A program made the translations under genes and the position numbers. Source: JALHSW01 sp963720675 (GTDB lineage Bacteria; Actinomycetota; Acidimicrobiia; IMCC26256; PALSA-555). Taken from it: a stretch of 64,000 bases of DNA. Every line of letters begins with the position of its first letter. The stretch's first letter is position 1. Under the pieces are notes generated by a model that was not told the origin of the DNA, ran no database searches, and worked only from the letters and a program-made list of their open reading frames with translations. This document shows, one piece after another, positions 26,933-36,660 of the stretch. The DNA lies in the NCBI GenBank assembly GCA_963720675.1, contig CAVRGH010000010.1, positions 2,232,001 to 2,296,000 of the forward strand. The letters are read 5' to 3'.

Positions 26933-26980
26933 AGGACGGAGTCTGGCACCCTGCTCGCGGCGCGGAGCCGGACGCGACGA

Positions 26981-27011
26981 GGCCCCGCACTCCCGGTCGG
27001 GATGCGGGGCC
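26981..27011 (-). terminator. Terminator hairpin after the sigma factor gene
   Basis: GGCCCCGCA (26981-26989) pairs perfectly with TGCGGGGCC (27003-27011) around a 13-nt loop. It begins 30 bp past the sigma-factor stop on the reverse strand and before tRNA-Sec, so it would separate the two transcripts. No T tract is seen. Confidence 0.65.
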
Positions 27012-27041
27012 CGGTGGCTTCCCCGAACCTGCTGTCCTGGA

Positions 27042-27983
27042 TCAGACCGCCAGCAGGTCGCGGGCGCCGGTGTCGGCGGACGGGTGGCGCAGCTTGCTCA
27101 TGGCCCGGGCCTCGATCTGACGGATCCGCTCCCGGGTGAGGTTGAAGTACTCGCCCACTTCCTCGAGCGTCCGGGGCTCACCGCGGTCGAGACCGAAGCG
27201 CAGCGCAAGGATCTGGCGCTCACGCTCGTCGAGCGGTGCGAGCAGCTTCTCGATCTCGTCCGGGAGGAGCGCGGTCGCCGCCACCTCGAAGGGCGACTCG
27301 GCCGACCGGTCCTCGACGATGTCGCCGAGCTCGGCGTCGCCGTCCTCTCGGAGCGGCTCGGACAGCGAGAGCGGCTCGGCCGCGAAGCGCAGCGCCTCGG
27401 TCACCTTGTCCTCGGGCATCTCGACCTCGGCCGCCAGCTCGGAGAGCGTGGCGGGACGGCCGAGCTTGAGCTCCAGGCGCGAACGGGCCTTCTGGAGCCG
27501 CGCGAGGGTGTCGCCCGCGTGGACGGGGAGCCGGATCGTGCGGCCCGTGTTGGCGATGCCCCGGGTGATCGCCTGGCGGATCCACCAGGTCGCGTACGTC
27601 GAGAACTTGAAGCCCTTGCGCCAGTCGAACTTCTCGACGGCGTGCATCAGGCCGAGGTTGCCCTCCTGGATCAGGTCGAGGAGCGGCAGACCCGACGCCT
27701 GGTACTTCTTCGCGATCGAGACGACGAGCCGCAGGTTGGACTGCACGAAGGTGCGCTGGGCCGTCTCGCCCTCACGGCCGGTGCGGCGCAGCTCGCGCTT
27801 CTTGGCCGGGGTCAGCTTCTTGGCCGGGGTCTTCTCGAGCTCCTCGCGAGCTGCGTTGCCGCCCTCGATCGCCTGGGCGAGCCGGACCTCGTCTTCCTTC
27901 GTGAGGAGCGGGTACTGGCCGATGTCGGTGAGGTACAGCCGGACGAGGTCTTCCTCGTCCCGCTCTACACGCTCCTTCGCCAC
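27042..27983 (-). CDS. RNA polymerase primary-like sigma-70 factor (group 1/2, HrdB/SigB type)
   Basis: A 313-aa sigma factor. It has region 1.2 (VRLYLTDIGQYPLLTKEDEVRLAQAIE), region 2 (RLVVSIAKKYQ..LPLLDLIQEGNLGLMHAVEKFDWRKGFKFSTYATWWIRQAI, with the -10 recognition helix), region 3 and region 4 (LEEVGEYFNLTRERIRQIEARAMSKLRHP). Region 1.1 is absent or very short, and length is below principal HrdB, so it may be an alternative group 2 factor. A Lys-rich TPAKKLTPAKK insertion lies between regions 1.2 and 2. Start GTG 27983. Confidence 0.93.
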   Translation of the reverse strand: MAKERVERDEEDLVRLYLTDIGQYPLLTKEDEVRLAQAIEGGNAAREELEKTPAKKLTPAKKRELRRTGREGETAQRTFVQSNLRLVVSIAKKYQASGLPLLDLIQEGNLGLMHAVEKFDWRKGFKFSTYATWWIRQAITRGIANTGRTIRLPVHAGDTLARLQKARSRLELKLGRPATLSELAAEVEMPEDKVTEALRFAAEPLSLSEPLREDGDAELGDIVEDRSAESPFEVAATALLPDEIEKLLAPLDERERQILALRFGLDRGEPRTLEEVGEYFNLTRERIRQIEARAMSKLRHPSADTGARDLLAV

Positions 27984-28009
27984 GGGGGGCCTTTCACACC
28001 AGTCGAGGG

Positions 28010-28054
28010 CTGTTGAGAACCTGTGGAGAACGGCGCCGGACCGGACCGTTCTCC
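28010..28054 (-). promoter_or_regulatory. Tandem 11-bp repeat and inverted repeat in sigma-factor leader
   Basis: Just upstream of the sigma gene the 11-mers CTGTTGAGAAC (28010-28020) and CTGTGGAGAAC (28021-28031) lie back to back with one mismatch. GGAGAACGG (28025-28033) and CCGTTCTCC (28046-28054) form a perfect 9-bp inverted repeat. An operator or a leader hairpin is plausible. The surrounding gap (27984-28231, 248 bp) holds no gene; an AT-richer stretch near 28093-28102 (CCATAAATGA) may mark the promoter. Confidence 0.35.
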
Positions 28055-28231
28055 CAGGTCAGGACGGGATCTGGGGGCGTTCGCCCCCGTACCATAAATG
28101 ATCCGTCAAGCCGGTCTTTCCACAGGCGGCGGGTGGACCGCCGACCGCCGGGGACCGGTCATCGTACCGATACAACGCCGGGGCCCGGCATCGGATTCCG
28201 CAGGCGAGCGGCCCGGTGACCCGCCCCGCGC

Positions 28232-28685
28232 TCAGGCGAGGGCCAGACGAAGCGCACGCAGGTCGGTGAGCTCTGCCCGCTCCTCGGCGAGGACGAGGAT
28301 CAGTGCCCGGACGGCGGGACCGTCCCGGACCGCGGAGGCCGATGGCCAGGAACGCCTCGCACGCCTCCAGCCGCTGCGGCAAGAGGTCGTCGACCAGGGC
28401 CGCGAGCCGGGCATCGGTTCCGGTCAGGGCCGCGAGCTCGGCGAAGCGAGCCGGGTCCTCCGGATCGGCCGCGGCGACGAGCGCGCGCGGGTCGTGATCC
28501 CGGGTGTCGGGCAGCACCACGTCGAGCGTCGCGGCGTGCGCGGCGTGGTGCCGGCTCCGACGGGCGAGTGCGAGCTTCACGGGGGGCTCGGGCGTGGAGG
28601 GCACCCAGCCCCCGAGCAGCTCGAACAAGCGGCGCTCGGCCCACACGATGCTCCCGACGCGGCGGGCCGACTCGTCGATCGTCAT
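28232..28685 (-). CDS. Hypothetical all-helical protein, one apparent frameshift
   Basis: From ATG 28685 (MTIDESARRVGSIVWAERRLFELLGGW) a helix-rich protein reads to about 28340 (EAFLAIG) and then continues in the next frame as SAVRDGPAVRALILVLAEERAEL to the stop at 28232. The span is 151 codons plus one base; dropping one C near 28338 joins them. GTG 28757 upstream would add 24 residues with DPRSDPRSDP. The WAERRLFELLG pattern and helix periodicity suggest a ferritin-like bundle, but no iron ligands can be assigned. It follows nadE and the DMT gene on the same strand. Confidence 0.55.
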
Positions 28686-28776
28686 CCCGAGCGCCGCATC
28701 CCGCTCGGCGGGCGCGGGGTCGGAGCGGGGATCGGAGCGGGGGTCGGTCGCAGGCACGGGCCGAAGCGTAGATCCG

Positions 28777-29682
28777 TCAATGCAGGTGCGCCTCGAGCTG
28801 CTCCTCGGCACGCACGTCGTCGGCATCGGCGTCGCGGCGCCCGGGCCCGAACTCGGTGATCGCGATGCCCAGCAGGATCACCCCGGCGCCGACCAGCTCG
28901 ATCGCACCGAGGCGCTCCCCCGTGACGTACCCGGCGATCGCCGCGAACACCGGTTCCGAGAGCAGGATCAGCGCGGCGCGACTGGGCGCGATCCGTCGCT
29001 GACCGTAGAGCTGGAGCGAGAGCGCGACCGACGAGCACGCGACCCCGGTGAACGCGACCGCGAAGAGCGCGAGCGCGGTGAGGTCACCGGCGCCCTGCAC
29101 CCCGGCGGGGGGCAGGCACAGCAGCGCGACCATGCCCATCTGCACCGTCGTGAACGGGATCGGATGGAGTCGGTTCGCGTACGCACCCTGGTACACGATC
29201 CACGTCGCGAACAGCGCCGCGCACGCGAGCGTCCACGCCTCGCCCTGGCCGAACCCGAGGTCGGCGCCGGTGAGCAGGAACAGGCCCCCGGTCGCGACCG
29301 TGATCCCCGCGATGACCCACAGCGAGGGCGCCCGGCGACGCACCGCGGCCTCGATGAACGGAGTCAGGCAGACGTAGAGGCCGGTGATGAACGCGGAGGT
29401 CGACGGCGACGTGTACTGCAGCCCGATGGTCTGCGTCGCGTAGCCGCCGAAGAGCAAGACGCCCGCGATCGCGCCGGTACGCCAGAGGAGCCGCTGGTCC
29501 TCGCCCTTGGACCGAACGATGAGGATCGCGAAGGGCGCGAGCGCGAACACGGCGATCGAGAAGCGCAGCAGCAGGTAGGCGAACGGGGTGATGTCCTCGA
29601 GCGCGTCGTGGACGAGCGGGAAGGTGACCCCGAAGAAGAACGCCGCGAGGACCAACGCGCCTTCCGCGCGGTAACGCCGCAT
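28777..29682 (-). CDS. EamA/DMT superfamily transporter
   Basis: A 301-aa protein with about ten hydrophobic segments arranged as two EamA repeats (first GALVLAAFFFGVTFPLVH, second AWTLACAALFATWIVYQGA). Typical EamA features include TSPSTSAFITGLYVCLTPF in the first repeat and LILLSEPVFAAIAGY in the second. Such carriers export amino acids or other metabolites; the substrate is not predictable. It lies 10 bp after nadE, so probably cotranscribed. Confidence 0.9.
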   Translation of the reverse strand: MRRYRAEGALVLAAFFFGVTFPLVHDALEDITPFAYLLLRFSIAVFALAPFAILIVRSKGEDQRLLWRTGAIAGVLLFGGYATQTIGLQYTSPSTSAFITGLYVCLTPFIEAAVRRRAPSLWVIAGITVATGGLFLLTGADLGFGQGEAWTLACAALFATWIVYQGAYANRLHPIPFTTVQMGMVALLCLPPAGVQGAGDLTALALFAVAFTGVACSSVALSLQLYGQRRIAPSRAALILLSEPVFAAIAGYVTGERLGAIELVGAGVILLGIAITEFGPGRRDADADDVRAEEQLEAHLH

Positions 29683-29692
29683 GGGGTCGCGC

Positions 29693-31402
29693 TCAGCCGG
29701 GCCAGCGGTTGGTGATCGGCAGCCGTCGATCCTTCCCGAACGCCTTCGGCGACACGCGGGGGCCCGGCGCGGCCTGTCGGCGCTTGTACTCGTTCCGGTC
29801 GATCATCGTCGCGACGCGGCGCACGAGCTCGGAGTCGTGGCCGTCGGCCTCGAGGTCGGCGACCGACCGGTCGTCCTCGACGTACCCCTCGATGATCGGG
29901 TCGAGCAGCTCGTAGGGCGGGAGCGAATCGGTGTCGAGCTGGTCGGGCCGCAGCTCGGCACTCGGCGGCTTGTCGATCACCGCCGCCGGGACGAGCTCGC
30001 GCCCGGCCCGCTCGTTGCGGTCACGGCACAGCGCGTACACGAGCGTCTTCGGCACGTCCTTGATGACCGCGAACCCGCCCGCCATGTCGCCGTAGAGCGT
30101 CGAGTACCCGACCGCGGTCTCGCTCTTGTTGGCCGTGGTGAGCACCAGCCAGCCGAGCTTGTTCGACAGCGTCATGAGCAGCGTGCCGCGGATGCGCGCC
30201 TGCAGGTTCTCCTCGGCCAGTCCCGGTTCCATGCCTGCGAAGGTCTCGGCGAGCATGTCGAGGTACGCGTCGTGCGCGGGCTCGATGGGCACGGTGAGCG
30301 TGCGGATGCCGAGCCGCTCGGCGAGCACCGCAGCGTCCGACACGCTGTGTTCGCTCGAGAACCGCGACGGCATGAGCACACCGACGACGTGCTCGGCGCC
30401 GAGCGCGTCGACCGCGATCGCGGCGACGAGCGACGAGTCCACGCCGCCGGACAGACCGATCACGACGTCGGAGAACCCGTTCTTCTGCACGTAGTCGCGC
30501 GTCCCGAGGACGAGCGCCTCATAGACCTCGCGCACGGGCCCGAGCACGGCTTCGACACGAGGCGCCGCTGCGTGCTCGCCGAGCTGCACGTCGCTGACGT
30601 CGATCTCGGGGAGCGCGGGCGCACGTACCCTCCCGCGGGGATCGAGCGCACGTCGCCGGAATGCCGGGCGCACGTCGAGGTCGACGACGAGGAAGTCGTC
30701 CTCGAACTGCTTGGCGCGCGCCACGAGGTGGCCACCTTCGTCGAACAGCATCGACGTCCCGTCGAAGACCAGCTCGTCCTGCCCGCCGACCATGTTCACG
30801 TAGAGCACCGGCACGGAGGCGTCGGCGGCCCGGGTGGCGAGCATCGCCTCCCGCTCGTGCAGGCGCCCTGCGTAGTACGGCGACGCGTTCAGGTTGACGA
30901 CGAGCTCCGCGCCGGCGGCGGCCTGGGTGAGCACCGGCCCGGACGGGCTCCAGGCATCCTCGCAGATCGTGATCGCCACGCGGACGCCTGCGATGCGGAA
31001 GAGCGGACCGTCGTCCTTCCACGGCTCGAAGTACCGCTCCTCGTCGAACACGGAGTAGTTCGGGAGCAGGTGCTTGCGGTACGAGCCGAGGACCCGCCCC
31101 TGGGCGCACACCGCGGCCGAGTTGTAGAGGTCGCGGTCGGGCTCGGGGTAGCCGATGATCGCGGCGCACCGGCCGGTGCGGACGGCGACCTTCTCCAGCG
31201 CCTCGACGGCCTGCTCGACGAACGCGGGGCGCAGCAGCAGGTCCTCCGGGGGATACCCGGTCAGAGCCAGCTCGGGAAAGGCGACCAGATCGCAGCCTTC
31301 ACGTTCGGCCCGCTCGTAGGCCTCGACGATGCGAGCCGCGTTGCCCTCGAGGTCGCCGACGGTGGCGTTGAGCTGGGCGGCGGCGACGCGCACGCGGGGC
31401 AT
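29693..31402 (-). CDS. nadE: Glutamine-dependent NAD+ synthetase
   Basis: A 569-aa two-domain enzyme making NAD+ from deamido-NAD+, ATP and glutamine. Start ATG 31402 after GGGGGG; the frame is open to 31498 but without support. The N-terminal nitrilase/glutaminase domain has the catalytic Glu in FPELALTGYPPEDLL, Lys in YRKHLLPNY and Cys in TICEDAWSP. The C-terminal synthetase has the PP-loop IGLSGGVDSSLVAAI and TANKSETAVGYSTLYGD. Length and motif order are normal. Confidence 0.97.
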   Translation of the reverse strand: MPRVRVAAAQLNATVGDLEGNAARIVEAYERAEREGCDLVAFPELALTGYPPEDLLLRPAFVEQAVEALEKVAVRTGRCAAIIGYPEPDRDLYNSAAVCAQGRVLGSYRKHLLPNYSVFDEERYFEPWKDDGPLFRIAGVRVAITICEDAWSPSGPVLTQAAAGAELVVNLNASPYYAGRLHEREAMLATRAADASVPVLYVNMVGGQDELVFDGTSMLFDEGGHLVARAKQFEDDFLVVDLDVRPAFRRRALDPRGRVRAPALPEIDVSDVQLGEHAAAPRVEAVLGPVREVYEALVLGTRDYVQKNGFSDVVIGLSGGVDSSLVAAIAVDALGAEHVVGVLMPSRFSSEHSVSDAAVLAERLGIRTLTVPIEPAHDAYLDMLAETFAGMEPGLAEENLQARIRGTLLMTLSNKLGWLVLTTANKSETAVGYSTLYGDMAGGFAVIKDVPKTLVYALCRDRNERAGRELVPAAVIDKPPSAELRPDQLDTDSLPPYELLDPIIEGYVEDDRSVADLEADGHDSELVRRVATMIDRNEYKRRQAAPGPRVSPKAFGKDRRLPITNRWPG

Positions 31403-31433
31403 CCCCCCAGGATACGGGGGTGTGCCGGAACGC

Positions 31434-32426
31434 TCAGCCCGTGAAGCGGGGATCGGCCTGCAGCGCGTCGGCCGGCTCGGCGTCCTGGTCCCCACCACAC
31501 CCGGTCGTCGCGGTGAGGCGGACGAAGCCGTCGCCGGTACCGCTCGGGGACGGGGTGACGCCCGCGTCGATCGTGGTCACGCTCTTCATCTGCAGCAGGC
31601 TCGAGCCGCCGCCACCACCGCCGCCGCCGTTGCTGGCTCCGGTGCCCGGACGCGCCGCCGCCGCCACCACGCACCTGGCCGCCGCCGCCGCCACCGCCAC
31701 CCTGGTTGGCGTCGGGCGACGCGCCGCCGGTGCCGCCCGCGGCACCGCTCTGGCCGCTGCCACCGGTCCCTGCGCCGGCCCCGGCGCCACCCCCGCTCCC
31801 GCCGCTGACCCTCCGCCGCGCGCCGGCACCCGGCACGCTCGTGCCGTCGGTGCCGTTCTGCCCGCCGCTGCCGCCGGTCGCCCTGCTGGCCGGCCCCGCT
31901 CTGCCCGCCGCCTCCACCACCGCCGCCGCCGCCCGCGACGAGGAAGTCGAACCCACCGCGGCTGACCGAGGACGCGCCGCCGCCGCCACCGCCGGGCGTT
32001 GCCCACCGCGCTCATCGGCTGGGGGACACTTGCGCCGCCGTCACCACCACTCGTGCGGCCGGCACCACCGGCACCTGCCGTGCTGGGGTTCCCGACAGCC
32101 GTCGCCCCCGGCGCCACCGACGACGATGGTGAGCTGGTCGCCGGGTCCGACGCCGATCTCACCGACCACATGCACCCCGGGTCCGCCGATTCCGAAGAAG
32201 GTCGGGTCCGGATCGCCGTCACCGCCGTCGCCCGCCCACACGTCGATCGCCAGGGCGCAGATGTCGGTGGGGACCACGTAGGACTGGTCGGGCGCGCCGG
32301 CCACGAACGAGAAGTCGAGTCACGACCGGTGCCGGCGGACGCGGCCGGGACACCGACCACGGCGACGAAGCCGGCGGTGGCCACGACGGTGGTGAGAGCG
32401 ACGATGAGCAATCGCCGGACGCGCAT
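31434..32426 (-). CDS. Exported glycine-rich protein, several apparent frameshifts
   Basis: ATG 32426 opens a signal peptide (MRVRRLLIVALTTVVATAGF...PAASA). About 32305 the frame shifts to a domain reading SYVVPTDICALAIDVWAGDGG, like the N-terminus of bacterial glycine-rich-domain proteins. After about 32095 the coding alternates among frames through glycine runs (ASSVSRGGFDFLVAGGGG; GGSGGGAGAGAGTGGSGQSG) and ends in the original frame with SLLQMKSVTTIDAG...ADPRFTG. At least four to five one-base shifts are needed. Either it is a decayed gene or indels accumulate in this hard-to-read GC repeat. A secreted or surface role is inferred only. Confidence 0.6.
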   Translation of the reverse strand: MRVRRLLIVALTTVVATAGFVAVVGVPAASAGTGRDSTSRSWPARPTSPTWSPPTSAPWRSTCGRATAVTAIRTRPSSESADPGCMWSVRSASDPATSSPSSSVAPGATAVGNPSTAGAGGAGRTSGGDGGASVPQPMSAVGNARRWRRRRVLGQPRWVRLPRRGRRRRWWRRRAERGRPAGRPAAAAGRTAPTARACRVPARGGGSAAGAGVAPGPAQGPVAAARAVPRAAPAARRPTPTRVAVAAAAARCVVAAAARPGTGASNGGGGGGGGSSLLQMKSVTTIDAGVTPSPSGTGDGFVRLTATTGCGGDQDAEPADALQADPRFTG

Positions 32427-32512
32427 CGGAGGAGAGTAATCGGTGCTCGCCGGAGCCCTGCCGGACTCGCCCGGGCACGCCCCCGGCACCGGGCGCGACA
32501 CTGAGCACCGCT

Positions 32513-35300
32513 GTGGATCCACTCGCCGTGCTCGACCTCGCGCCGGTCGCCGAGGCCCTGGACGCCGCCGCCGATGCGTCGCTGGCCCGGGCCGGACTCA
32601 CGCGGGTGCTCGAAGCCCAACCCCAGGTCGCTCCCGAGCTCGCCGAGGACCCGGTGCTCCGCGACGGCCTCGTCGCGATCGCCTGCGCGTCCCGTTCTCT
32701 GGTGGGTGCGCTCGTGCAGGACCCCGAGCTGCTGGAGCCGCTCCGGGAGGGAGGCGGCGCTCGGTGGCGAGCACGACGTCCGCGAGCTCGCGGACTCGTG
32801 GGCGGCTGCCCGCCGGGACGATGCCGATCCCCTGCGCGCCCTCCGGCGGTGGAAGCGCCGGGAGTACCTCCGCATCGCCGCGCAGGACCTCCTCGGACTC
32901 GCGGATCTCCCCATGGTCGGCCGCGAGCTCGCCGCGCTGGCGGAGGTCTGCCTCGGCGGCGCGCTCGGGATCGCGGCACCGGAGATGCGATTCGCCGTCA
33001 TCGGCATGGGGAAGCTCGGCGGCCGGGAGCTGAACTACGCCAGCGACGTCGACGTGCTCTTCGTGCACGACGGAGCGGGTGAAGCCGCCGATCGAGTCGC
33101 GCGCGCGGTCCTCGCGAACATGACGACGCCGACTGCCGACGGCATCGTCTTCCGCACGGACGCCGACCTCCGCCCGGAGGGTCGCGCCGGCTCGCTGTCG
33201 CGGAACCTCGAGTCGTATGCGGCGTGGTACGAGCGGTGGGCCCGGCACTGGGAGTTCCAAGCCCTCATCAAGGCCCGACCGGTCGCGGGCGACGCCGAGC
33301 TCGGTGAGGAGTTCATGGCGCTGACCCGGCCGCGGGTGTGGCCCGAGCAGCTCGACCCGGACGCGGTGCGCGAGGTCCGCACGATGAAGGCGCGAGCGGA
33401 GGCCGAGCTCCACAAGAAGGGACTCACCGATCGCGAGCTCAAGCGCGGCCGAGGGGGGATCCGGGACGTCGAGTTCGCGGTGCAGCTGCTCCAGCTCGTG
33501 CACGGGCGCCACGATGCGACGATCCGGTCGCCCACGACCCTCGACGCGCTCCGCGAGCTGTCGACTGCCGGATACGTCGAAACTGCGGACGCCGATCGCC
33601 TGACCGACGCCTACGTCTTCCTGCGCACGATCGAGCACCGACTCCAGCTCTGGGACGAGCAGCAGACGCACACGCTTCCCGCGGACAAGGAGGCCCTCGT
33701 ACGCCTCGCCCGCGTCGCCGGCTACCGCGACGCGCCGGCCCAGACCGCGCTCGAGGCCTTCGAGGCCGACCAACGCGGGCACCAGGCCGCGGTCCGCTCG
33801 ATCCACGAGCGACTCTTCTTCGCCCCGATCCTCGAGACGCTCGCCGGTGCCGGACCCCTCCCGGCCGAGGCCGCCGAGCAACGGCTCGCTGCCTTCGGGT
33901 TCGTCGACGCCGCGCACACGCGCGCGGCCCTGATCGAGCTGACGCAGGGACTCACCCGGAGCTCCCGACTCATGCAGCAGCTGCTCCCCGTGATCCTCGA
34001 CTGGCTCTCGACCACCCCCGATCCCGACCTCGGGCTGCTGCAGCTGCGCAAGCTCGCCGAGGGCCCGACGCGCGCGGCCGCGCTCGCGACCACCTTCCGG
34101 GAGATGCCGGGCGCGGCCGAGCGCGTCTGCCGGGTGCTCGGATCGAGCCGGATCACGGGCGATGCGCTCCTCCGCCAACCCGAGGTCGTCGAGCTCCTGG
34201 GCGACGACGAGTGGTTGGCGCGCGAGCGCGACCACGAGCAGCTGATGGACGCCGCGCTCGAGACGCTCCGGTGGCGCGATGACGAAACCGCCCGCCGATC
34301 CGGACTGCGGCGGTACAAGCGACGCGAGCTCCTCCGCATCGGCGCGCGTGACCTGGTCGGGCTCGCGGACCTGGCCACGACCGAGCGGGAGCTCTCCGAC
34401 CTCGCGGACGCGTCCATCGAGGCCGCGCTCCGGATGCTCGATCCGCAGGTTCCGTTCGCCGTCATCGGAATGGGCCGACTGGGCGGCCGCGAACTGTCGT
34501 ACGCGTCGGACGTCGACGTGCTCTTCCTGTACGACGGCACGACCGGCGCCGACTTCGAGCTCGCCGAGCGCACCGCCACGATGCTGCTGCGCGAGCTGGG
34601 CGCGACGACGGCCGAGGGACAGACCTTCGACATCGACGCCCGGCTCCGACCCGAGGGCAGTCAGGGACCCCTCGCTCGTTCGCTCGACGGCTACCGCCAG
34701 TACTACGAGCGCTGGGTCCAACCGTGGGAGCTGCAGTCGCTGCTGCGGGCCCGGCCGGTCGCGGGCGACCCGACACTCGGGGCGCGGTTCCTCGAGCTGG
34801 TCGAGCCGTTCGTGTACCGGGACCCGTTCCCCGCCGACGACGCTCGCGAGATCCGCCGCATCAAGGCGCGCGTCGAGCGGGAACGGATCCCGCCCGGCGA
34901 GGATCCGGAGTTCCATCTGAAGCTCGGCAAGGGTGCGCTCACCGACATCGAGTTCACCGTCCAGCTGCTCCAGCTCGAGCATGGCGCGACGCGTCCCGAG
35001 GTGCGCCATGCATCGACGACGACCGCGCTGCAGCTGCTCGCGAAGCACGGCGCCCTCGATCCGGGCGACGCGATCGTGCTGACCGAGGCCTACGAGCTGT
35101 GCGAGCGGGCGCGCAACGCGCAGTACCTCGTGACGGGCAAGCCCGGTGACGCACTGCCGACGGGCGCGGACGGGCTGCGCATCGCCCGACTCCTCGGGTA
35201 CGTGCACCGCCCCGAGGCCGAGCTCCGCGACGACTTCCGTCGCGTGACGCGCCGTGCGCGCAAGGTCGTCGACCGTGTGTTCTACGAACTCGGGGACTGA
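32513..35300 (+). CDS. glnE: Bifunctional glutamine synthetase adenylyltransferase/deadenylylase GlnE, one apparent frameshift
   Basis: GlnE adds and removes AMP on glutamine synthetase according to nitrogen status. GTG 32513 begins MDPLAVLDLAPVAEALD; near 32753 the frame changes (LEPLRE to EAALGGEHDVRELADSW) and then runs open to 35300. Span is 929 codons plus one base, fixed by dropping a G from GAGGGAGGC. Both nucleotidyltransferase domains are clear: FAVIGMGKLGGRELNYASDVDVLF and FAVIGMGRLGGRELSYASDVDVLF, each followed by a DADLRPEG- or DARLRPEG-type block. Its substrate GlnA1 is encoded 1.4 kb downstream. Confidence 0.93.
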
Positions 35301-35389
35301 GCCGGGCCGTCGGGCCGACCGGGAATCGAAGCACCGCGGCGTTATGCTGACAAGCCGCCAACAGGCCCACGATCGGCAGGAGAACACCG

Positions 35390-35935
35390 GTGCGTCGCAG
35401 GACTCGTAGCACGATGGCGCTCGCCACCCTTGGCGTAGCCGTCGGTCTGATCGCTCCGCTCGCCGCACCGGCCGCGGCGAAGACGGCGCCCATCGCCAAG
35501 GACGACGCGTGCACGCTCGTCACCAAGAAGCAAGCGGCCAAGTTCGACAAGCCCGTCGCGGCGCCGGTGCCCGGCCCGGCGAAGCTCGACTGCAAGTTCG
35601 CCGTCGGCGACGCGGTCAACGGGCCCGGCGGCACGTTGACCGCCCTCATCCTCTACCCCAACCTCTTCGCGGCCCGCGTCGACAACGCCCGACTCGGCCT
35701 GGAGGACCAGCGCGCGATCGACCAGATCAGCGACCAGGCCATCGAGGACGTGAACGGCCTCGGGACGTCGGCCTACCTCAACACGACCAAGGGCGAGGTC
35801 GTGTTCGCTCCGAACAAGAAGCTCGGTGTGATCCTGAACTGGGCCCCGGCACCGGCCGGGACCGAGATGTCGAAGCGAGACCGGGCGAAGCTGCTCGCGC
35901 TGGCCAAGGCCGTCAGGAAACGCGCGAACGCCTAG
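35390..35935 (+). CDS. Exported hypothetical protein (DUF3558-like)
   Basis: A 181-aa protein from GTG 35390, preceded by AGGAGA. A signal peptide (about residues 1-30, MALATLGVAVGLIAPLAAPAAA) is followed by DDACTLVTKKQAAKFDKPV, where a Cys-containing 'CxLVT..EA' opening resembles DUF3558-type secreted proteins; a second Cys lies in KLDCKFAV, suggesting a disulfide. A TATGCT sequence upstream of the start (about 35343) may be a -10 box. Function is unknown. Confidence 0.75.
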   Translation: MRRRTRSTMALATLGVAVGLIAPLAAPAAAKTAPIAKDDACTLVTKKQAAKFDKPVAAPVPGPAKLDCKFAVGDAVNGPGGTLTALILYPNLFAARVDNARLGLEDQRAIDQISDQAIEDVNGLGTSAYLNTTKGEVVFAPNKKLGVILNWAPAPAGTEMSKRDRAKLLALAKAVRKRANA

Positions 35936-35952
35936 GGCCTACCCGAGGACCA

Positions 35953-36630
35953 CTACCCGGAGGACCAGGCGAGGGCGTCACCCAGGAACTTCGCGCCCAG
36001 CAGCACCAGGATCACCATCATGATGCCGGCGTTGTTGTCGAGCATGAACTGCTTGATGCCCGCGAGGGGGCGCTCGACGCGGCCGGGGGCGACGAGCGAG
36101 GCGACGACCGCGCCGACGACGGTCAGCGACCCGAGCACCACGAACACCGCGATCGCGATCGCGGTGTCACCACGGTCGAGGCCGGCATGGGAGATCGACG
36201 CCGCCGCGGCCGCGGTGAGCGCGAGGTTCTTGGGGTTCGCACCTGACAGTGCCAGCCCGAGCACGAGGGCGCGGGCCGGGGAGACCGAGTCGAGGCTGGT
36301 CATCCAACTCGGGGTCTTCGGTGTCTCGCCAGCGCGCGGTCGCTGCACCCAGACCTTGATTGCCATCGCCAGGAACAGCACGCCGATCGCGGCCAGGCCC
36401 CAGTCGACGCCATGCGCGACCTCGCTGCTCGGATCGTCCGCACCTGAGGTCACCAGCACCACGAGCACGCTGACCGCGGTGAGTCCGGCGACCCAGCCGA
36501 GCGCGAACGCGGGACCGTTCGTGCGGGCGCGCGGGGTCGCGAGAACCAGGACGACGGCGACGATCGGGATCGGACTCAGCGCGACCGCAACTGCGGCCGG
36601 GAGCAGGCCGCCGATCGCATCGTTCAGCAC
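35953..36630 (-). CDS. GAP/Sap-type polytopic membrane protein (LysE-like)
   Basis: A 225-aa protein with six hydrophobic segments. IGGLLPAAVAVALSPIPIVAVVLVLATPRARTNGPAFALGWVAG is characteristic of the 'GAP family' (mycobacterial Sap, linked to glycopeptidolipid export), and LALSGANPKNLALTAAAA is a second conserved part. The family is related to LysE exporters. The cargo here is unknown. It is read in the same direction as, and lies 30 bp downstream of, glnA1. Confidence 0.85.
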   Translation of the reverse strand: MLNDAIGGLLPAAVAVALSPIPIVAVVLVLATPRARTNGPAFALGWVAGLTAVSVLVVLVTSGADDPSSEVAHGVDWGLAAIGVLFLAMAIKVWVQRPRAGETPKTPSWMTSLDSVSPARALVLGLALSGANPKNLALTAAAAASISHAGLDRGDTAIAIAVFVVLGSLTVVGAVVASLVAPGRVERPLAGIKQFMLDNNAGIMMVILVLLGAKFLGDALAWSSG

Positions 36631-36660
36631 ACCCGCGACCTGCCCGCAGCGCTTCTCGGT

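Noticed and set aside
28010..28125. DnaA boxes / replication origin signals
   Set aside because: TTCTCCACA and TTTCCACA resemble DnaA boxes on the two strands, but there are few, no AT-rich unwinding element or dnaA/dnaN genes are nearby.
32598..35468. 956-aa minus-strand ORF
   Set aside because: Antisense shadow of glnE; composition is dominated by Arg, Gly and Glu.
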